Shown: positions 11,051 through 23,987 of the stretch, one piece after another
Position numbering within the stretch: the first letter of the stretch is position 1
Layout of the letters: each line of letters begins with the position of its first letter
From: Cladocopium goreaui
Taxonomy: Eukaryota > Sar > Dinophyceae > Suessiales > Symbiodiniaceae
DNA length: 64,000 nucleotides
Direction of reading: 5' to 3'
NCBI GenBank assembly: GCA_947184155.2
Contig: CAMXCT020001084.1
Location: forward strand, 116,794 to 180,793
Program-made: the position numbers and the translations under genes
The notes under the pieces: model-generated
The model's input: only the letters and a program-made list of their open reading frames with translations
Told to the model about the DNA's origin: nothing
Databases searched by the model: none

Positions 11051-11231
11051 TTTTCATAGATGCTGGCCCGGAAGACTGCTTTCTCATAGCTACTTTAAGA
11101 ATCTTTAAGATAAATTGCGTTATGTGGTGATACAATTTCTCAATCCTTTTGGTTCCTTCAAAATCCATCGTAAAGAAGCCACAACTACCTGCTCTCCCTC
11201 TTTCAATCTCACTTCTGCAATCTTTCACAAC

Positions 11232-11630
11232 CACTGGGCCACTGGGTGCCAAGCATTTGTGCGCATACCACACGACGGGCTGCCCATTCGACATTTTCAC
11301 TTTGAAGTCACCTTGAGAAGTTGTGACTGAGCTTTGCAACGTTCACAGGATACATGAAACTGCATGTTACATTGAAAGTTAGGTAGCCATAGGTAGCCCG
11401 GGAAGAGACATGCTCCCTGGGGGCTCGCTATGATGCTGATTTCACACATGCAACATTTCAGTCGCTGTCTAAATCGTATGAATTTGGACCAGTTGCCATC
11501 TTCATCAAAGCCCTCCACAGTTCCCATGGTCTCGCATAAGTGCACTCGGTCACCAATGGATGTGAGACGTTCGATCACACCTCGCTCATGCGGGAAAACC
11601 ACTGGGAACTTGGGAAAGTTCATACAGATT
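11232..11630 (-). CDS. SH3-like DEDG module, unit 3
   Basis: Exon a (11497-11630) and exon b (11232-11311) are both open, with the same GC donor and AAG acceptor as in unit 1. Subtype B carries an 8-bp duplication (CCACTGGG) at the end of exon b. This changes the exit phase relative to subtype A, so the two subtypes cannot both continue in frame through the same next exon. Confidence 0.45.
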
Positions 11631-11651
11631 CTACGGATTTCATGAGGGCAG

Positions 11652-11746
11652 CCGGGCTTGCCGGGCTTGCCGGGCTTGCCGGGCTTGCCGGGCTTGCCGG
11701 GCTTGCCGGGCTTGCCGGGCTTGCCGGGCTTGCCGGGCTTGCCGGG
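11652..11746. repeat. GCCGGGCTT 9-bp minisatellite, ten copies
   Basis: Ten perfect copies are found here in unit 3, and again in unit 7 near 39432-39530. Units 1, 4, 5 and 6 have four. On the minus strand it would read Gly-Lys-Pro. It sits just 5' of the SH3-like exon and may be intronic, because the relic unit shows a 1-bp indel immediately next to it. Confidence 0.9.
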
Positions 11747-12484
11747 CTGCCACTGCCATCATGCAATCGATATCAAAGGCGTTCTTGGCCTTTCAAATCA
11801 TCTAACCACCCAACAGACTGTTTCCACAGAGCGTCTAATGTGTCTATGAAGTTCAAGGGGCGAAAGGTTCCCAAGATTTCCATAGACCATCTGACCAACC
11901 AAGGGTTTTGAGATGCTGTAGCAGCAACATGTCACAACTTGATTTCACCCTATGGAGACGGTGCACAAACTTCGAAAGGCTTTGAACCTCCCAAAACTAT
12001 CCACTGATGTCCAGAAATCTATCCACGGCATCCGATGGCAGCAAGCACCAAACCCACCCAAACCACAAGTCATCAGTTCATGCAACGACGAGCAGCATCG
12101 GGGCCAAGCGCTTCGGAGTTGGTTAGGCTTCACCACCACGGGGTCATCTGCCAGGACGCTTCGAGGAAAATGCATATCTTTAAGGTAACAGAAGACTGGT
12201 GGCATAATGGTGGCATATCTTGGCTCTATAGTATCTTTCAAGTATCATACATGGATATAGACACGTTATGTACGTTATGTATGTACTTCACACAACCACA
12301 TCCATAAATGTGGCAAAAATGCGTGACTAGGACACTGGGAGGAAATATGTGGCGCCATCTTTTAACGTGTCTCTGAACATGAAACCTTCGGAACTACTGT
12401 TGCATTTATGATCTTTTCTGATTCAATCCAAGATTTGGAACCCGTCCGCTCCTGGCCCCCACGTTCCAACAAACGGATGCGCAC

Positions 12485-12647
12485 CCATGTGGTCGAAGCC
12501 AATGACTTCGGCCACTTCTTCTCTCCTGGTGTTGAAGACCCGGTCTCCAACACTGATTGCCTTCCGGCAATTCTTTGCATAGAAAATCTGAGCCGGGCAG
12601 GAAGAGTTCGGAAGAACAGCAAATGCTGGCAATGTCGGCAGCCAAGA
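12485..12647 (-). CDS. VGDRVF exon, unit 3
   Basis: The exon follows a GGTTCAG acceptor and ends at ATGG|GTGCGC. It encodes SWLPTLPAFAVLPNSS, then a Cys-containing stretch and AISVGDRVFNTRREEVAEVI, ending GFDHM. The VGDRV...EVIGFD pattern parallels GDRVH...TVEGFDEDG of the SH3-like exon, so this is probably another member of the same repeated fold. No family name can be given. The exon is rearranged in subtype A units. Confidence 0.45.
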
Positions 12648-13080
12648 CTGAACCACATCTATCAGTCCCATGGTGAGTCTTACACTTACACTGTCTTACT
12701 ATGTCAACTATGTCGTACTATCTGATCACTGTCACAATTGCGTAATTACAAGTGCATCCAATTGTGCAGTTGGGTGGAATTCGTACCTGTACAGCTACGC
12801 GGAATGGCACAATGCTCTACCAATGTGCTTGATATTTTTGTGTCACTACAATAACATTCACATATTGACAACAGACTCGGAATGCAAAACCTCTACTAGT
12901 GCTCCTAGAAAGTATCCAACGGATCTGCAACAACACATTGGAAGACTTTGCAAATGAGTTGATAATTAAGTTTGATGTTGTTTGGACGTCCGATTTCTGC
13001 AGTTGCAATGTTGGACTGGTTGGGATGCGTGGTCCACACTGCCGTTCCCGAACTTGCAGCCACATGCTGCATCAGGTAAC

Positions 13081-13198
13081 CATCGTCTTCCCATCGTCGG
13101 TGAAGACAGGAAGGTCTCCGTCTTCGTCCACGCCGACGATCGTCGCTTTCGTTCCGCCTGGGATGACTTCACGGCATGACGATACGACATGCAAGAAA
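13081..13198 (-). CDS. VGVDEDGD exon, unit 3
   Basis: A GTGCTTGCAG acceptor opens an exon reading FLHVVSSCREVIPGGTKATI, then VGVDEDGDLPVFTDDGKTM, leaving in phase 0 at a GT donor (ATG|GTTACC). The G-T-x-A-T-I-V-G-V-D-E-D-G-D core matches the SH3-like exon core (GTVEGFDEDGD), supporting at least three related folds per unit. This is the most intact copy. Confidence 0.5.
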
Positions 13199-13439
13199 CT
13201 GCAAGCACCAAATCCAATCCATGTCCTGCATGAAACCCTGGGAAACCACAAGTTTCGACACTTGCATGTGCCAGGGCGTGCCAGGGCGTATGTGAGCCAC
13301 ACTCTGCTTTGAGACTAAGGTCCCCGACAAACATCGGTCACTCTGCCACCCACCGTGAATATGTTGAGATCGTACTCCACGCTCCTGTGTATCACAGCAC
13401 CGTCACATGCCGAAGCGTCTTACGAAGCACCGAAAAATG

Positions 13440-13614
13440 CATCGAGCATAGGTGGGGTGCGCCGGGTGCGCCGGGTGCGCCGGGTGCGCTGGGTGCGCCG
13501 GGTGCGCCTTGGGCCATCGATCCAGGGCTGCATGGCCCGCTCGATGGGCTTCAACACGGCTGTGGCGACCTGGCACAGTTCATGTTTCAGACCTGCCTTG
13601 ACCCATTTGTCATA
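13440..13614 (-). CDS. KHELCQVA exon with RRT repeat, unit 3
   Basis: Open as in unit 2, with six RRT-type steps. A 10-bp duplication at the 5' edge creates a second TATGACACAG acceptor in tandem. Using the inner AG restores the normal exon, while using the outer AG would frameshift. Confidence 0.4.
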
Positions 13615-16000
13615 CTGTGTCATACTGTAAGGCTCTGTAACACGTTAAAAATGGCTCAAATGCGTCAAAGGCAAGTGGTGCTCACAACCACTCTTTCCAT
13701 TTTCAGCACCTTTCAGCCAAATGCCTTGTTGCTTGGTTGCCATAAGATTGCCGAAAATGTTTCATCGTAGATGATTTGGATCACTTTAGAACTTGCAAGG
13801 AATTTATTTAAAGCTTGCAAACAAGACGGTTGGCACCGTCTCACAAATCTTGTTAGAATGAGCAGATTCCACGTGGTCTACTACTGTTTGAAAGCTGCTC
13901 AAGTAATTCATTGGTTTCCATTGGTTTCCCATGTTTTTCCTGTCTGTGGCCATGAGTTGGAAGTTGAAGGCCAGGCTGGCAGCAAAAGGAGTGCAGCACA
14001 GACCTAGGATGTTCTTTTTATTACCCGTGTAGGACTCAGGTGTGCATTGCCAAGCTTCAGGATTCCAGCACCAAGGATTTTTTGTCATCCACACCTTCTG
14101 TCCATCTTGCGCTTCACGCCTCGAAACACCTCGTGGCAAGTGAGCAAGCTGCACTGGTCATCAGCTGCACTCAGAAGTTCAATCTTGAGAGGATCTTACA
14201 AAAGCGGTGAGGATGTGACAACGCATCCGATAAATGAGTCCCACGTAATTCAAATATAGTTGCAAAGTATTGCAAAGAAATCTCAAGTAATCTTTAGTAA
14301 TCCATCTATCTCAGACCTCAACCCCAAAAACATCCAAAAACTGTAATCGTCACATGGCTCCGAAACACCACTGGGGCTCCAAACGCAACGACGTCAGCAG
14401 CGTGCCCCGCGCTCTTCCATTCCCCTGAGCAGCCCTGCGTCGGCGGCACGTCCTGGAGATCAAATGTGCGGGCCGATGTCAATCAACTCAACACACACTT
14501 TTCAGCAAAAGCATTCAGAAACCAACGCCCTCGTCTGACTTTATCCCCTTTTCATCCCTTTTCCGTCTAAAACACCTTTAAAACACGTTGGGAGCAGTAA
14601 AACAGATTCCTGAAGATTCATTCATCCACTCAATCCACTTTCCGGTCCTCAGGAATACCATGAAAAGCAAACAGATGATCACGGGGAGGAGAACTGGGAT
14701 CAGTTTTCCACCTTGGATGCGAAACAGAAACGCCAGGAACTTGAGAATGCGGAAGAGCATACTTTCTCAGCCATGGAATCCAAACATTCTGCAATCAAAC
14801 CACGGCCCCAGATACACCCCAAAGTCCAAGCAGAAACCGAGCAACGAATGCAAACATGTCTCCAGAAAGGATTGACATATACCGTATACCCCCTAACTGC
14901 TACGAGCTGCGTTGGGCGGAAGGAACTGAAACCTTCACAGGTTTCACCTCGGCGATGGCTTGTGGGCAAGCAAGGCCGAATGCAAGGCAACGGATGCGTG
15001 TCTGAATACATGCTGAATGGGATATCAAGTCAAGAAACAGCTAATAACTTTGGGAATCGTGAGGAAAGGAATCTACAAGGCCAGAAATCTATTGGACTGA
15101 CCAAAACAAGGCAGAGGCCACGGCCTTCGTCGATGAAACAAGAACAAATCTCCCTTCTTTGATTGGATCTAGCATTTGAAGGAGAAAAACAGGCTGTAGG
15201 CAAATGTAGGCAAATGTGAGTCTCACAGCTGAGCCGAGAGTCCGGGAAGAAAACGAAATCCTGCATCAGGCAGAACCTCAGTTCTTCTCGCTTGTGTGCG
15301 CGCGCGTCTCAGTCAACATGTTCGTCCTGGAGTCAACCGTAACCTCCTTGAAGGTCTCAAAGCATCACGATCGAAGAAAACAAAACGATTTCCACAAATC
15401 GATACAAATAGATACAAATAGTCCCAATGATTGCATATTACCTTGCTTGCTGATTCTGCCCAGTCTAAGTTGTGGAGAACCAGTGCCTTAAATTTCAACG
15501 TGAGGCTCTTCAGACTTCCAAGTGTTTTGGCTGCGTTTCTGGCTACTCCGGGTGGCTCTGAGTCCCGCAGCACTCACAAGGGACCAGAAGAAACGCCAGG
15601 AAGTGCTTCAAACGAACCAACGGCTGCGAAAATGGAGCAAAGTGGAGCCATGGACCATGTCAAGCAATGTCAATTTCCATCGTACAGTAGAAAACTTGGT
15701 TTCACAAAAAAAAAATGCCTAATTGACACGGGTCTTGCTCCGCCTCAGGGCAGGGTTTGGCCACAATCTGGAAATCAGGTTGTGAAATCCGTGTTCTCGC
15801 ATGTTCTCGCTGCTTGTGATATTAGTTGTGTTTTTCTGGCATGGCTCGGCACGAGCATCTGAGCATCTGCACATTTCTTTCCGCGCTCCAGTTCCATTCT
15901 GCGCAGATCTGTGTAGGACTTTGCCGTCACTCTGTGGGAACTGGGACTCAACCAAGTCGCTGAGAAACTCAGCGAGAAAGTCGCTGACTTGTTAACTTGT

Positions 16001-16153
16001 GACATCGTTGATGCCTCGGCAACATGTTCTTGAGCCTCCAGCCGGTTGGGCATGATGATGGCCCTCACAGAGCACACTGTGCTCTGTGAGGGCCATCATC
16101 ATGCCCAACCGGCTGGAGGCTCAAGAACATGTTGCCGAGGCATCATCGATGTC
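16001..16153. repeat. Fold-back inverted repeat, 76-bp arms
   Basis: The left arm 16001-16076 is the reverse complement of the right arm 16078-16153, with one mismatch and a single base between them. Only the right arm corresponds to sequence present in other units, so the left arm is a new inverted copy in unit 3. Confidence 0.97.
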
Positions 16154-16267
16154 AAAGGTTACCATGAAGTAACATTCATGAACTATGCCAACTCACGGCC
16201 CGGATATGTATATCATATCATATAAATCATATATGTGTATTAAGTGTATTTAATATTACATAGATGC

Positions 16268-16815
16268 CATTTGAGTCACCAACAGGGACGGGCACACTAG
16301 CATTGGTATCATCAGCTGCCCCATTTTTGAGCTGCGAAAATCTACCTGATGGCCAAGGTACTCACTGCCATTCCTGCAACAGAATCGAACGTTAAAACTT
16401 TGGAAAAAAAAGAGCCGTTCCGCTCAGTCCGAAATGATTTTTGCACATGTTCGTGACTGGCTTGATTCCAACATGAGGGAAGTCGACGCAGAGCTGGTTG
16501 AGGAATCTACCTGAGGAATCCTACACAGCTGTGAGAACCAACAAAACTAGAAATCCATAGAAATCCAACATATTCCAACTAACATCGCATCTCCAGTTCC
16601 ACAGTCTATTTTGCAACTTCCAACACTGTGTGTCCTTGCTTCACCCTGCGTGCATCCGATCATTTGGATGACTTTGTGATTGAGATTGGGTTAGTCCGGT
16701 TAGTCCGGTTAGTCCGGTTAGTCCCAGTTTCTTCAGCTCCTTCATGCCAAGCTCTTCTAGAAGCTCATCTGCCAAGCTTTTCTTTGGCAAACAACCGATG
16801 CCTTGCTTGCCTCGG
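16268..16815 (-). pseudogene. LTG-repeat exon intact, SKIGAADD exon frameshifted, unit 3
   Basis: The first exon (16645-16815) is open with four LT steps but lacks the 33-bp acceptor segment. The second exon has lost one base in the A/T run (GCCCCATTTTT instead of GCCCCAATTTTT), which shifts its frame, and it has a GC donor. Confidence 0.4.
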
Positions 16816-18467
16816 AACGTGAAACGCCGATTCGGGATATGATTCAGCCACAAGTGCCACTTTGTTCTGCATGTGACAAAGGCGGTCCAGTCACAGCATT
16901 TGCCAACGATGGAAGCTACTGGCCAAACATGGGCAGGTTTTGTCCAAATTTCCCAACACTTGGAGAACACAGGGAAAAGCATGCGTACTATATGCTATAT
17001 ACATCAAATGCCTTGAGCACCAAGACCCAGCAAAATTCCTGGGGCCAAACTTGCACAAAAAATGAACCCTCTGTTTGTGACTGGAAACCTGGGGTATTTA
17101 TCTTGTAAACCAGTACGTAATTTGTACTCAACCCGTACTTTACCAATACCGACCGATACTTTGAAACGGTGTTTCGTAGTTTTCTTGTTTTCTCGAATTT
17201 GTTGCAACTCTCGTCAAGAATTGCCTAAGACTATCGAATAGAGTCTTCTGGACCTCCTGGTGCACTTCTATTTTCCGAACAACGTGGGACTCCTTCAACA
17301 GGTTGCGGGATTCCTTTCAACAGGTTGTGATTTCATTTTGTGCGTTCCCTTTTAAAGAGCGCAACGTCTCTTTGAGAGGGATGCTTTTACAGAGACCTTC
17401 AACATGCGCGAACTTCGTTTGAAAAATGTAGTAGTGCACTTTATTAGAAAGGTACGTTGAAAAAGTAGAACCCGTTTATGCAGTACTCTTTCGAAAGGGT
17501 ATGGTACTCCTTAAAGCAAAATTTGGTAGGAGTGTGTGTGTGTACTATTTCTTCCGAAAAGGTGAACAATGTGATGGGAAAGAGTGCAACATGCACTTCG
17601 GACCATGAACATTGTCAGAAAGTAGAATTCTATGTATGCAGGACTCTTTTTGTTAAGAAAGGTATCGTAGGTAACATGCCCTTCCGGATGAATGCAACAT
17701 GTGAGTAAAGAATGCGATATCCCTGTGTGGAAATTAAGTAGATATTTCCTTCAAGAAGCTATTGCCTTGCAAAAAATGAATAAAGGAATTGACATGATCT
17801 TTTCCAAGGAGTACTGCATTTGTGCATTGGTTATTGCATTTGTTTGACAGGAATGCTATGGGTTAAAACCAAACACACCGCATACTGTGCAGGATTTTCG
17901 CCTTTTAAAGGGATACCCATTGAAGGAAGACTGGATTTGTTGACAGAAAGACTCCACTTCGAACATTTCACCGTTTTGGGGGAATGCTCCATATATCTCC
18001 CTATTTTCCAGGCATACTGCTTCTTGAAGGAAGGCCTGTCTCAAAGGAAGACCACCGCTTGTGAACGAAAAATCGCTGTCTCTGAATTTAAAATGTTCCT
18101 TTAAAAAAAGTGGAATATTTCATGTGTGTGTGATTGTGTGTGTGTATGTTTATTGAATACTGCGATTTTTCGACAGGAAGTCTGTATGCACAAGAAAGGC
18201 AGAATAGTTTGAAAGGAAGACTGCACTTCCTCAAAATAAAACACTGCACCTTTTGAGGGCATGCCTCATGTTTTCATAGATGCTGGCCCGGAAGACTGCT
18301 TTCTCATAGCTACTTTACGAATCTTTAAGATAAATTGCGTTATGTGGTGAAACAATTTCTCAATCCTTTTGGTTCCTTCAAAATCCATCGTAAAGATCCA
18401 CAATTACGCATGCAGCCACAACTACCTGCTCTCTTTTCTCAGTCTCACTTCTGCAATCTTTCACAAC

Positions 18468-18858
18468 CACTGGGTGCCAAGCATTTGTGCGCATACCACA
18501 CGACGGGCTGCCCATTAGACATTTTCACTTTGAAGTCACCTTGAGAAGTTGTGACTGAGCTTTGCGACGTTCACAGGATACATGAAACTGCATGTTACAT
18601 TGAAAGTTAGGTAGCCATAGGTAGCCCAGGAAGAGACATGCTCCCTGGGGGCTCGCTATGATGCTGATTTCACACATGCAACATTTCAGTCGCTGTCTAA
18701 ATCGTATGAATTTGGACAAGTTGCCATCTTCATCAAAGCCCTCCACAGTTCCCATGGTCTCGCATAAGTGCACTCGGTCACCAATGGATGTGAGACGTTC
18801 GATCACACCTCGCTCATGCGGGAAAACCACTGGGAACTTGGGAAAGTTCATACAGATT
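18468..18858 (-). CDS. SH3-like DEDG module, unit 4
   Basis: Exons at 18725-18858 and 18468-18539 are identical in reading frame and splice sites to unit 1. No lesion was seen inside the module. It is flanked on the 5' side by four GKP-coding 9-bp repeats, which may be intronic. Confidence 0.5.
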
Positions 18859-21800
18859 CTACGGATTTCATGAGGGCAGCCGGGCTTGCCGGGCTTGCCG
18901 GGCTTGCCGGGCTTGCGGGGCTGCCACTGCCATCATGCAATCGATATCAAAGGCGTTCTTGGCCTTTCAAATCATCTAACCACCCAACAGACTGTTTCCA
19001 CAGAGCGTCTAATGTGTCTATGAAGTTCAAGGGGCGAAAGGTTCCCAAGATTTCCATAGACCATCTGACCAAGGGTTTGGAGATGCTGTCACAACATGTC
19101 ACAACTTGATTTCACCCTATGGAGACGGTGCACAAACTTCGAAAGGTTTTGAACCTCCCAAAACTATCCACTGATGTCCAGAAATCTATCCACGGCATCC
19201 GATGGCAGCAAGCACCAAACCCACCCAAACCCCAAGTCATCAGTTCATGCAACGACGAGCAGCATCGGGGCCAAGCGCTTCGGAGTTGGTTAGGCTTCAC
19301 CACCACCGGGTCATCTGCCAGGACGCTTCGAAGAAAATGCATATCTTGGAGGTAACAGAAGACTGGTGGCACATCTTGGCTCTATGTTTCAAGTATCATA
19401 TAGGGACATAGATACGTTATGCATATTGGATCATATTGGCATATTTATGTACTGGTATGTACTTTATACATCTTTATACTACCACATCCATAAATGTGGC
19501 AAACATGTGGGACTAGGACACTGGGAGGAAATATGTGTCACCATCTTTTGACGTGTCTCTGAACATGAAACCTTTGGAACTATTGGAACTCTTGTTGCAT
19601 GTATGATCTTTTCCGATTTAATCCAAGATTTGGAACCCGTCCGCTCCTGGCCCCCACGTTCCAGCAAACGGATGCGGAAGTCATTGGCTTCGACCATATT
19701 ATCCGGTCTCCAACACTGAGAGCCTTCCTGCCCGGCTCAGATCTTCTACGCCAAGAACTATATATTCTTCGCGTAGAAAATCTACGCCGGGCAGGAAGAG
19801 TTCGGAAGAACAGCAAATGCTGGCAATGTCGGCAGCCAAGACTGATCCACACGTATCAGTCCACGTTGAATCTTACACTGTCTTGCTATGTCAACTATGT
19901 CTTACTGTCTGATCACAGCTGACGAGTACCCTGCACATTTATTCGCAGTGTGTTCAATGTGTTCCCCTTCGACAATTCCCACTCACAATCATGCATAGAC
20001 CCCATGCCAAACCTGAAGAACTTCTGACAGCCGCGCCGCATGGTGTGAAAACAACTCCAAGATCTCAGGCATCCACCAGCCAATATCACCACAACCACGC
20101 TTGACCCCAGCATTCCTCTGCCCGATGGTGCTTGATATTTTTGTGCCACTAATAGTCACTACAGTAACAGACTCAGAATGCAAAACCTCTACTAGTGCTC
20201 CTAGAAAGTATCCAACGGATCTGTAACAACACATTGGAAGACTTCGCAAATGAGTTGTTCGGTGTTGTTGGACATCCGATTTCTGCAGTTGCAATGTTGG
20301 ACTGGTTGGGATGCGTAGTCTACACTGTCGTTCCCGAACTTGCAGCCACATGCTGCATCAGGTAGCCATCGTCTTCCCATCGTCGGTGAAGACCGGAAGG
20401 TCTCCGTCTTCGTCCACACCAACAATTGTCGCTTTCGTTCCGCCGGGATGACTTCATGGCATGACGATACGACATGCAAGAAACTGCAAGCACCAAATCC
20501 AATCCATGTCCTGCATGAGAAGTTCCGACACTTGCATGTGCTAGGATGTGCCAGGGCGTGTGTGAGCCACACTCTGCTTTGAGACTGAGGTCCCTGACAA
20601 ACATCCGGGATTCTCCCACCCACGGTGCTGTGATACACAGGAGCGTGGAGTATGACTATGACCTATTCAGTCATACTCCACGCTCCTGTGTATCACAGCG
20701 TCACATGCCGAAGTGTCTTGCTGCGCCGAACCCAACAACGAAGCACCGAAAAATATGCATTGAGCATAGTCAGGTGCGCCGGGTGCGCCAGGTGGGCCTT
20801 GGTCCATCGATCCAGCCCGCTCGACAGGCTTCAAATGGTTTCAACTCTTTGGCGACCTGGCACAGTTCATGTTTCAGACATGCCTTGGCCCATTTGGAGT
20901 CGTATTGTAAGGACGTTAAAAATGGCTCAAATGCCACCCTTTCCATTTTCAGCACCTTTCAATCAACTGCGTTCTTTCCGGGTTGCCCAAATATATTGCC
21001 AAAAATGTCTCATCGTAGATGCTTTGGGTCTCACAAATCTTCTTAGAATGAGCAGATTCCACGTGGTCTACTACTGTTTGAAAGCTGCTCAAGTAATTCA
21101 TTGGTTTCCATTGGTTTCCCATGTTTTTCCTGTCTGTGGCCATGAGTTGGAAGTTGAAGGCCAGGCTGGCAGCAAAAGGAGTGCAGCACAGACCTAGGAT
21201 GTTCTTTTTATTACCCGTCTAGGACTCAGGTGTGCATTGCCAAGCTTCAGGATTCAGCACCAAGGATTTTTTTGTCATCCAGACCTTCTTTCCATCTTGC
21301 GCTTCACACTTCGAAACACCTCGTGGCAAGTGAGCAAGCTGCACTGGTCATCAGCTGCACTCAGAAGCTCAATCTTAAGAGGATCTTACAAAAGCGGTGA
21401 GGACATGTGACAATGCACCGGATAAATGAGTCCCACGTAATTCAAATATAGTTGCAAAGTATTGCAAAGAAATCTCAAGTAATCTTTAGTAATCCATCTA
21501 TCTCAGACCTCAACCCCAAAAACATCCAAAAACTGTAATCGTCACATGGCTCCGAAACATCACTGGGGCTCCAAACGCAACGACGTCAGCAGCGTGCCCG
21601 CGCTCTTCCATTCCCCTGAGCAGCCCGGCGTCGGCAGCACGTCCTGGAGATCAAATCTGCGGGCCGATGTCAATCAACTCAACACACACTTTTCAGCAAA
21701 AGCATTCAGAAACCGACGCCCTCGTCTGACTTTATCCCCTTTTCATCCCTTTTCCGTCTAAAACACCTTGAAAACACGTTGGGAACAGTAAAACAGATTC

Positions 21801-23432
21801 CTGAAGATTCATTCATCCACTCAATCCACTTTCCGGTCCTCAGGAATACCATGAAAAGCAAACAGATGATCACGGGGAGGAGAACTGGGATCAGTTCTCC
21901 ACCTTGGATGCGAAACAGAAATGCCAGGAACTTGATGTGGAATGCGGAAGAGCATACTTTCTCAGCCATGGAATCCAAACATTCTGCAATCAAACCACGG
22001 CCCCAGATACACCCCAAAGTCCAAGCAGAAACCGAGCAAGGAATGCAAACATGTCTCCAGAAAGGATTGACATATACCGTATACCCCCTAACTGCTACGA
22101 GCTGCGTTGGGCGGAAGGAACTGAAACCTTCACAGGTTTCACCTCGGCGATGGCTTGTGGGCAAGCAAGGCCGAATGCAAGGCAACTGATGCGTGTCTGA
22201 ATACATGCTGAATGGGATATCAAGTCAAGAAACAGCTAATAACTTCGGGAGTCGTGAGGAAAGGAATCCACAAGGCCAGAAATCTATTGGACTGACCAAA
22301 ACAAGGCAGAGGCCACGGCCTTCGTCGATGAAACAATAAGAACAAATCTCCCTTGTTTGATTGGATCTACTACTACCATTTGAAGGACAAAAACAGGCTG
22401 TAGGCAAATGTAGGCAAATGTGAATCTCACAGCAGAGCCGAGAGTCCGGGAAGAAAACGAAATCCTGCATCAGGCAGAACCTCAGTTCTTCTCGCTTGTG
22501 TGCGGCGTCTCAGTCAACATGTTCGTCCTGGAGTCAACCGTAACCTCCTTGAAGGTCTCAAAGCATCACGATCGAAGAAAACAAAGCGATTCCCACAAAT
22601 CGATACAAATAGTCCCAATGATTGCATATTACCTTGATGATGCTTGATGATTCTGCCCAGTCTAAGTTGTGGAGAACCAGTGCCTTAAATTTCAACGTGA
22701 GGCTCTTCAGACTTCCAAGTGTTTTGGCTGCGTTTCTGGCTACTCCGGGTGGCTCTGAGTCCCGCAGCACTCACAGGGGACCAAAAGAAAGGCCAGAAAG
22801 TGCTTCAAACGAACCAACGGCTGCGAAAACGGAGCAAAAAGTGGAGCCATGGACCATGTCAAGCAATGTCAATTTCCATCGTACAGTAGAAAACTTGGCT
22901 TCACAAAAAAAAAATGCCTAATTGACACGGGTTTTGCTCCGCCTCAGGGCAGGGTTTGGCCACAATCTGGAAATCAGGTGAAATCAACCTCCGTGTTCTC
23001 GCTGCTTGTGATATTAGTTGTGGTTTTCTGGCGTGGCTGGGCACGAGCACATTTCTTTCCGCGCTCCAGTTCCATTCTGCGCAGATCTGTGTAGGACTTT
23101 GCCGTCACTCTCTGGGAACTGGGACTCAACCAAGTCGCTGAGAAACTCAGCGAGAAAGGGTGAAACCTGTGCTCTGTGAGGGCCAGCATCATGCCCAACG
23201 GGCTGGAGGCTCAAGAACATGTTGCCGAGGCATCACCGATGTCACAGGTTAACAAGTCAAGGTCCACTACCATGAAGTAACATTCATGAATTATGCCAAC
23301 TAACGGCCCGGATATGTATATCATATAAATCAATATAAATCAATATAAATCAATATAAATCAATATAAATCAATATAAATCAATATAAATCATATAATTA
23401 TGTGTATTAAGTGTATATAATATTATAGATAC

Positions 23433-23987
23433 CATTTGAGTCACCAACAGGGACGGGCACACTAACATTGGTATCATCCGCTGCCCCAATTTTTGAGCTG
23501 CGAAAATCTACCTGATGGCCCAGGTACTCACCATGCCTGCAGCAGAATCGAACAGTAAAAGTTTGAAAAAAAAAGAGCCGTTCCCTTCAGTCCGAAATGA
23601 TTTTTGCACATGTTCGTGACTGGTTTGATTCCAACATGAGGGAAGTCGACGCAGAGCTGGTTGAGGAATCCACCTGAGGAATCCTACACAGCTGTGAGAA
23701 CCAACAAAACTAGAAATCCATAGAAATCCAACATATTCCAACTAACATCGCATCTCCAGTTCCACAGTCTATTTTGCAACTTCCAACACTGTGTGTCCTT
23801 GCTTCACCCTGCGTGCATCCGATCATTTGGATGACTTTGTGATTGAGATTGGGTTAGTCCGGTTAGTCCGGTTAGTCCGGTTAGTCCGGTTAGTCCCAGT
23901 TTCTTCAGCTCCTTCATGCCAAGCTCTTCTAGAAGCTCATCTGCCAAGCTTTTCTTTGGCAAACAACCGATGCCTTGCTTGCCTCGG
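23433..23987 (-). CDS. LTG-repeat and SKIGAADD exons, unit 4
   Basis: Exons at 23808-23987 (five LT steps, the longest copy) and 23433-23497 (GT donor). The 33-bp canonical acceptor segment is missing. Confidence 0.35.

Larger units (their letters stand above)
6289..11199. repeat. Unit 2 (subtype B start, mosaic), left end lost in gap
   Basis: From 6289 to about 8000 it tracks the unit at 27732 onward with an offset near 21443. Further right it becomes a mosaic, and its last kilobase resembles 24600-25590. It keeps the best copies of two linked exons at 9060-9605, including a canonical 3' splice site absent from most other units. Confidence 0.85.
11200..18432. repeat. Unit 3 (subtype B)
   Basis: This is a complete unit of about 7.2 kb. 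Distinctive features are ten copies of GCCGGGCTT near 11652-11746, six GGGTGCGCC-type repeats near 13456-13508, a 10-bp duplication at the KHELCQVA exon acceptor near 13615, and a 76-bp-arm fold-back at 16001-16153. Confidence 0.92.

Noticed and set aside
11658..11849. Collagen-like Gly-x-Pro or Gly-Leu-Pro protein from the 9-bp GCCGGGCTT repeat
   Set aside because: All three frames of a stop-free 9-bp repeat are open on both strands. The relic unit suggests the repeat lies outside the exon.
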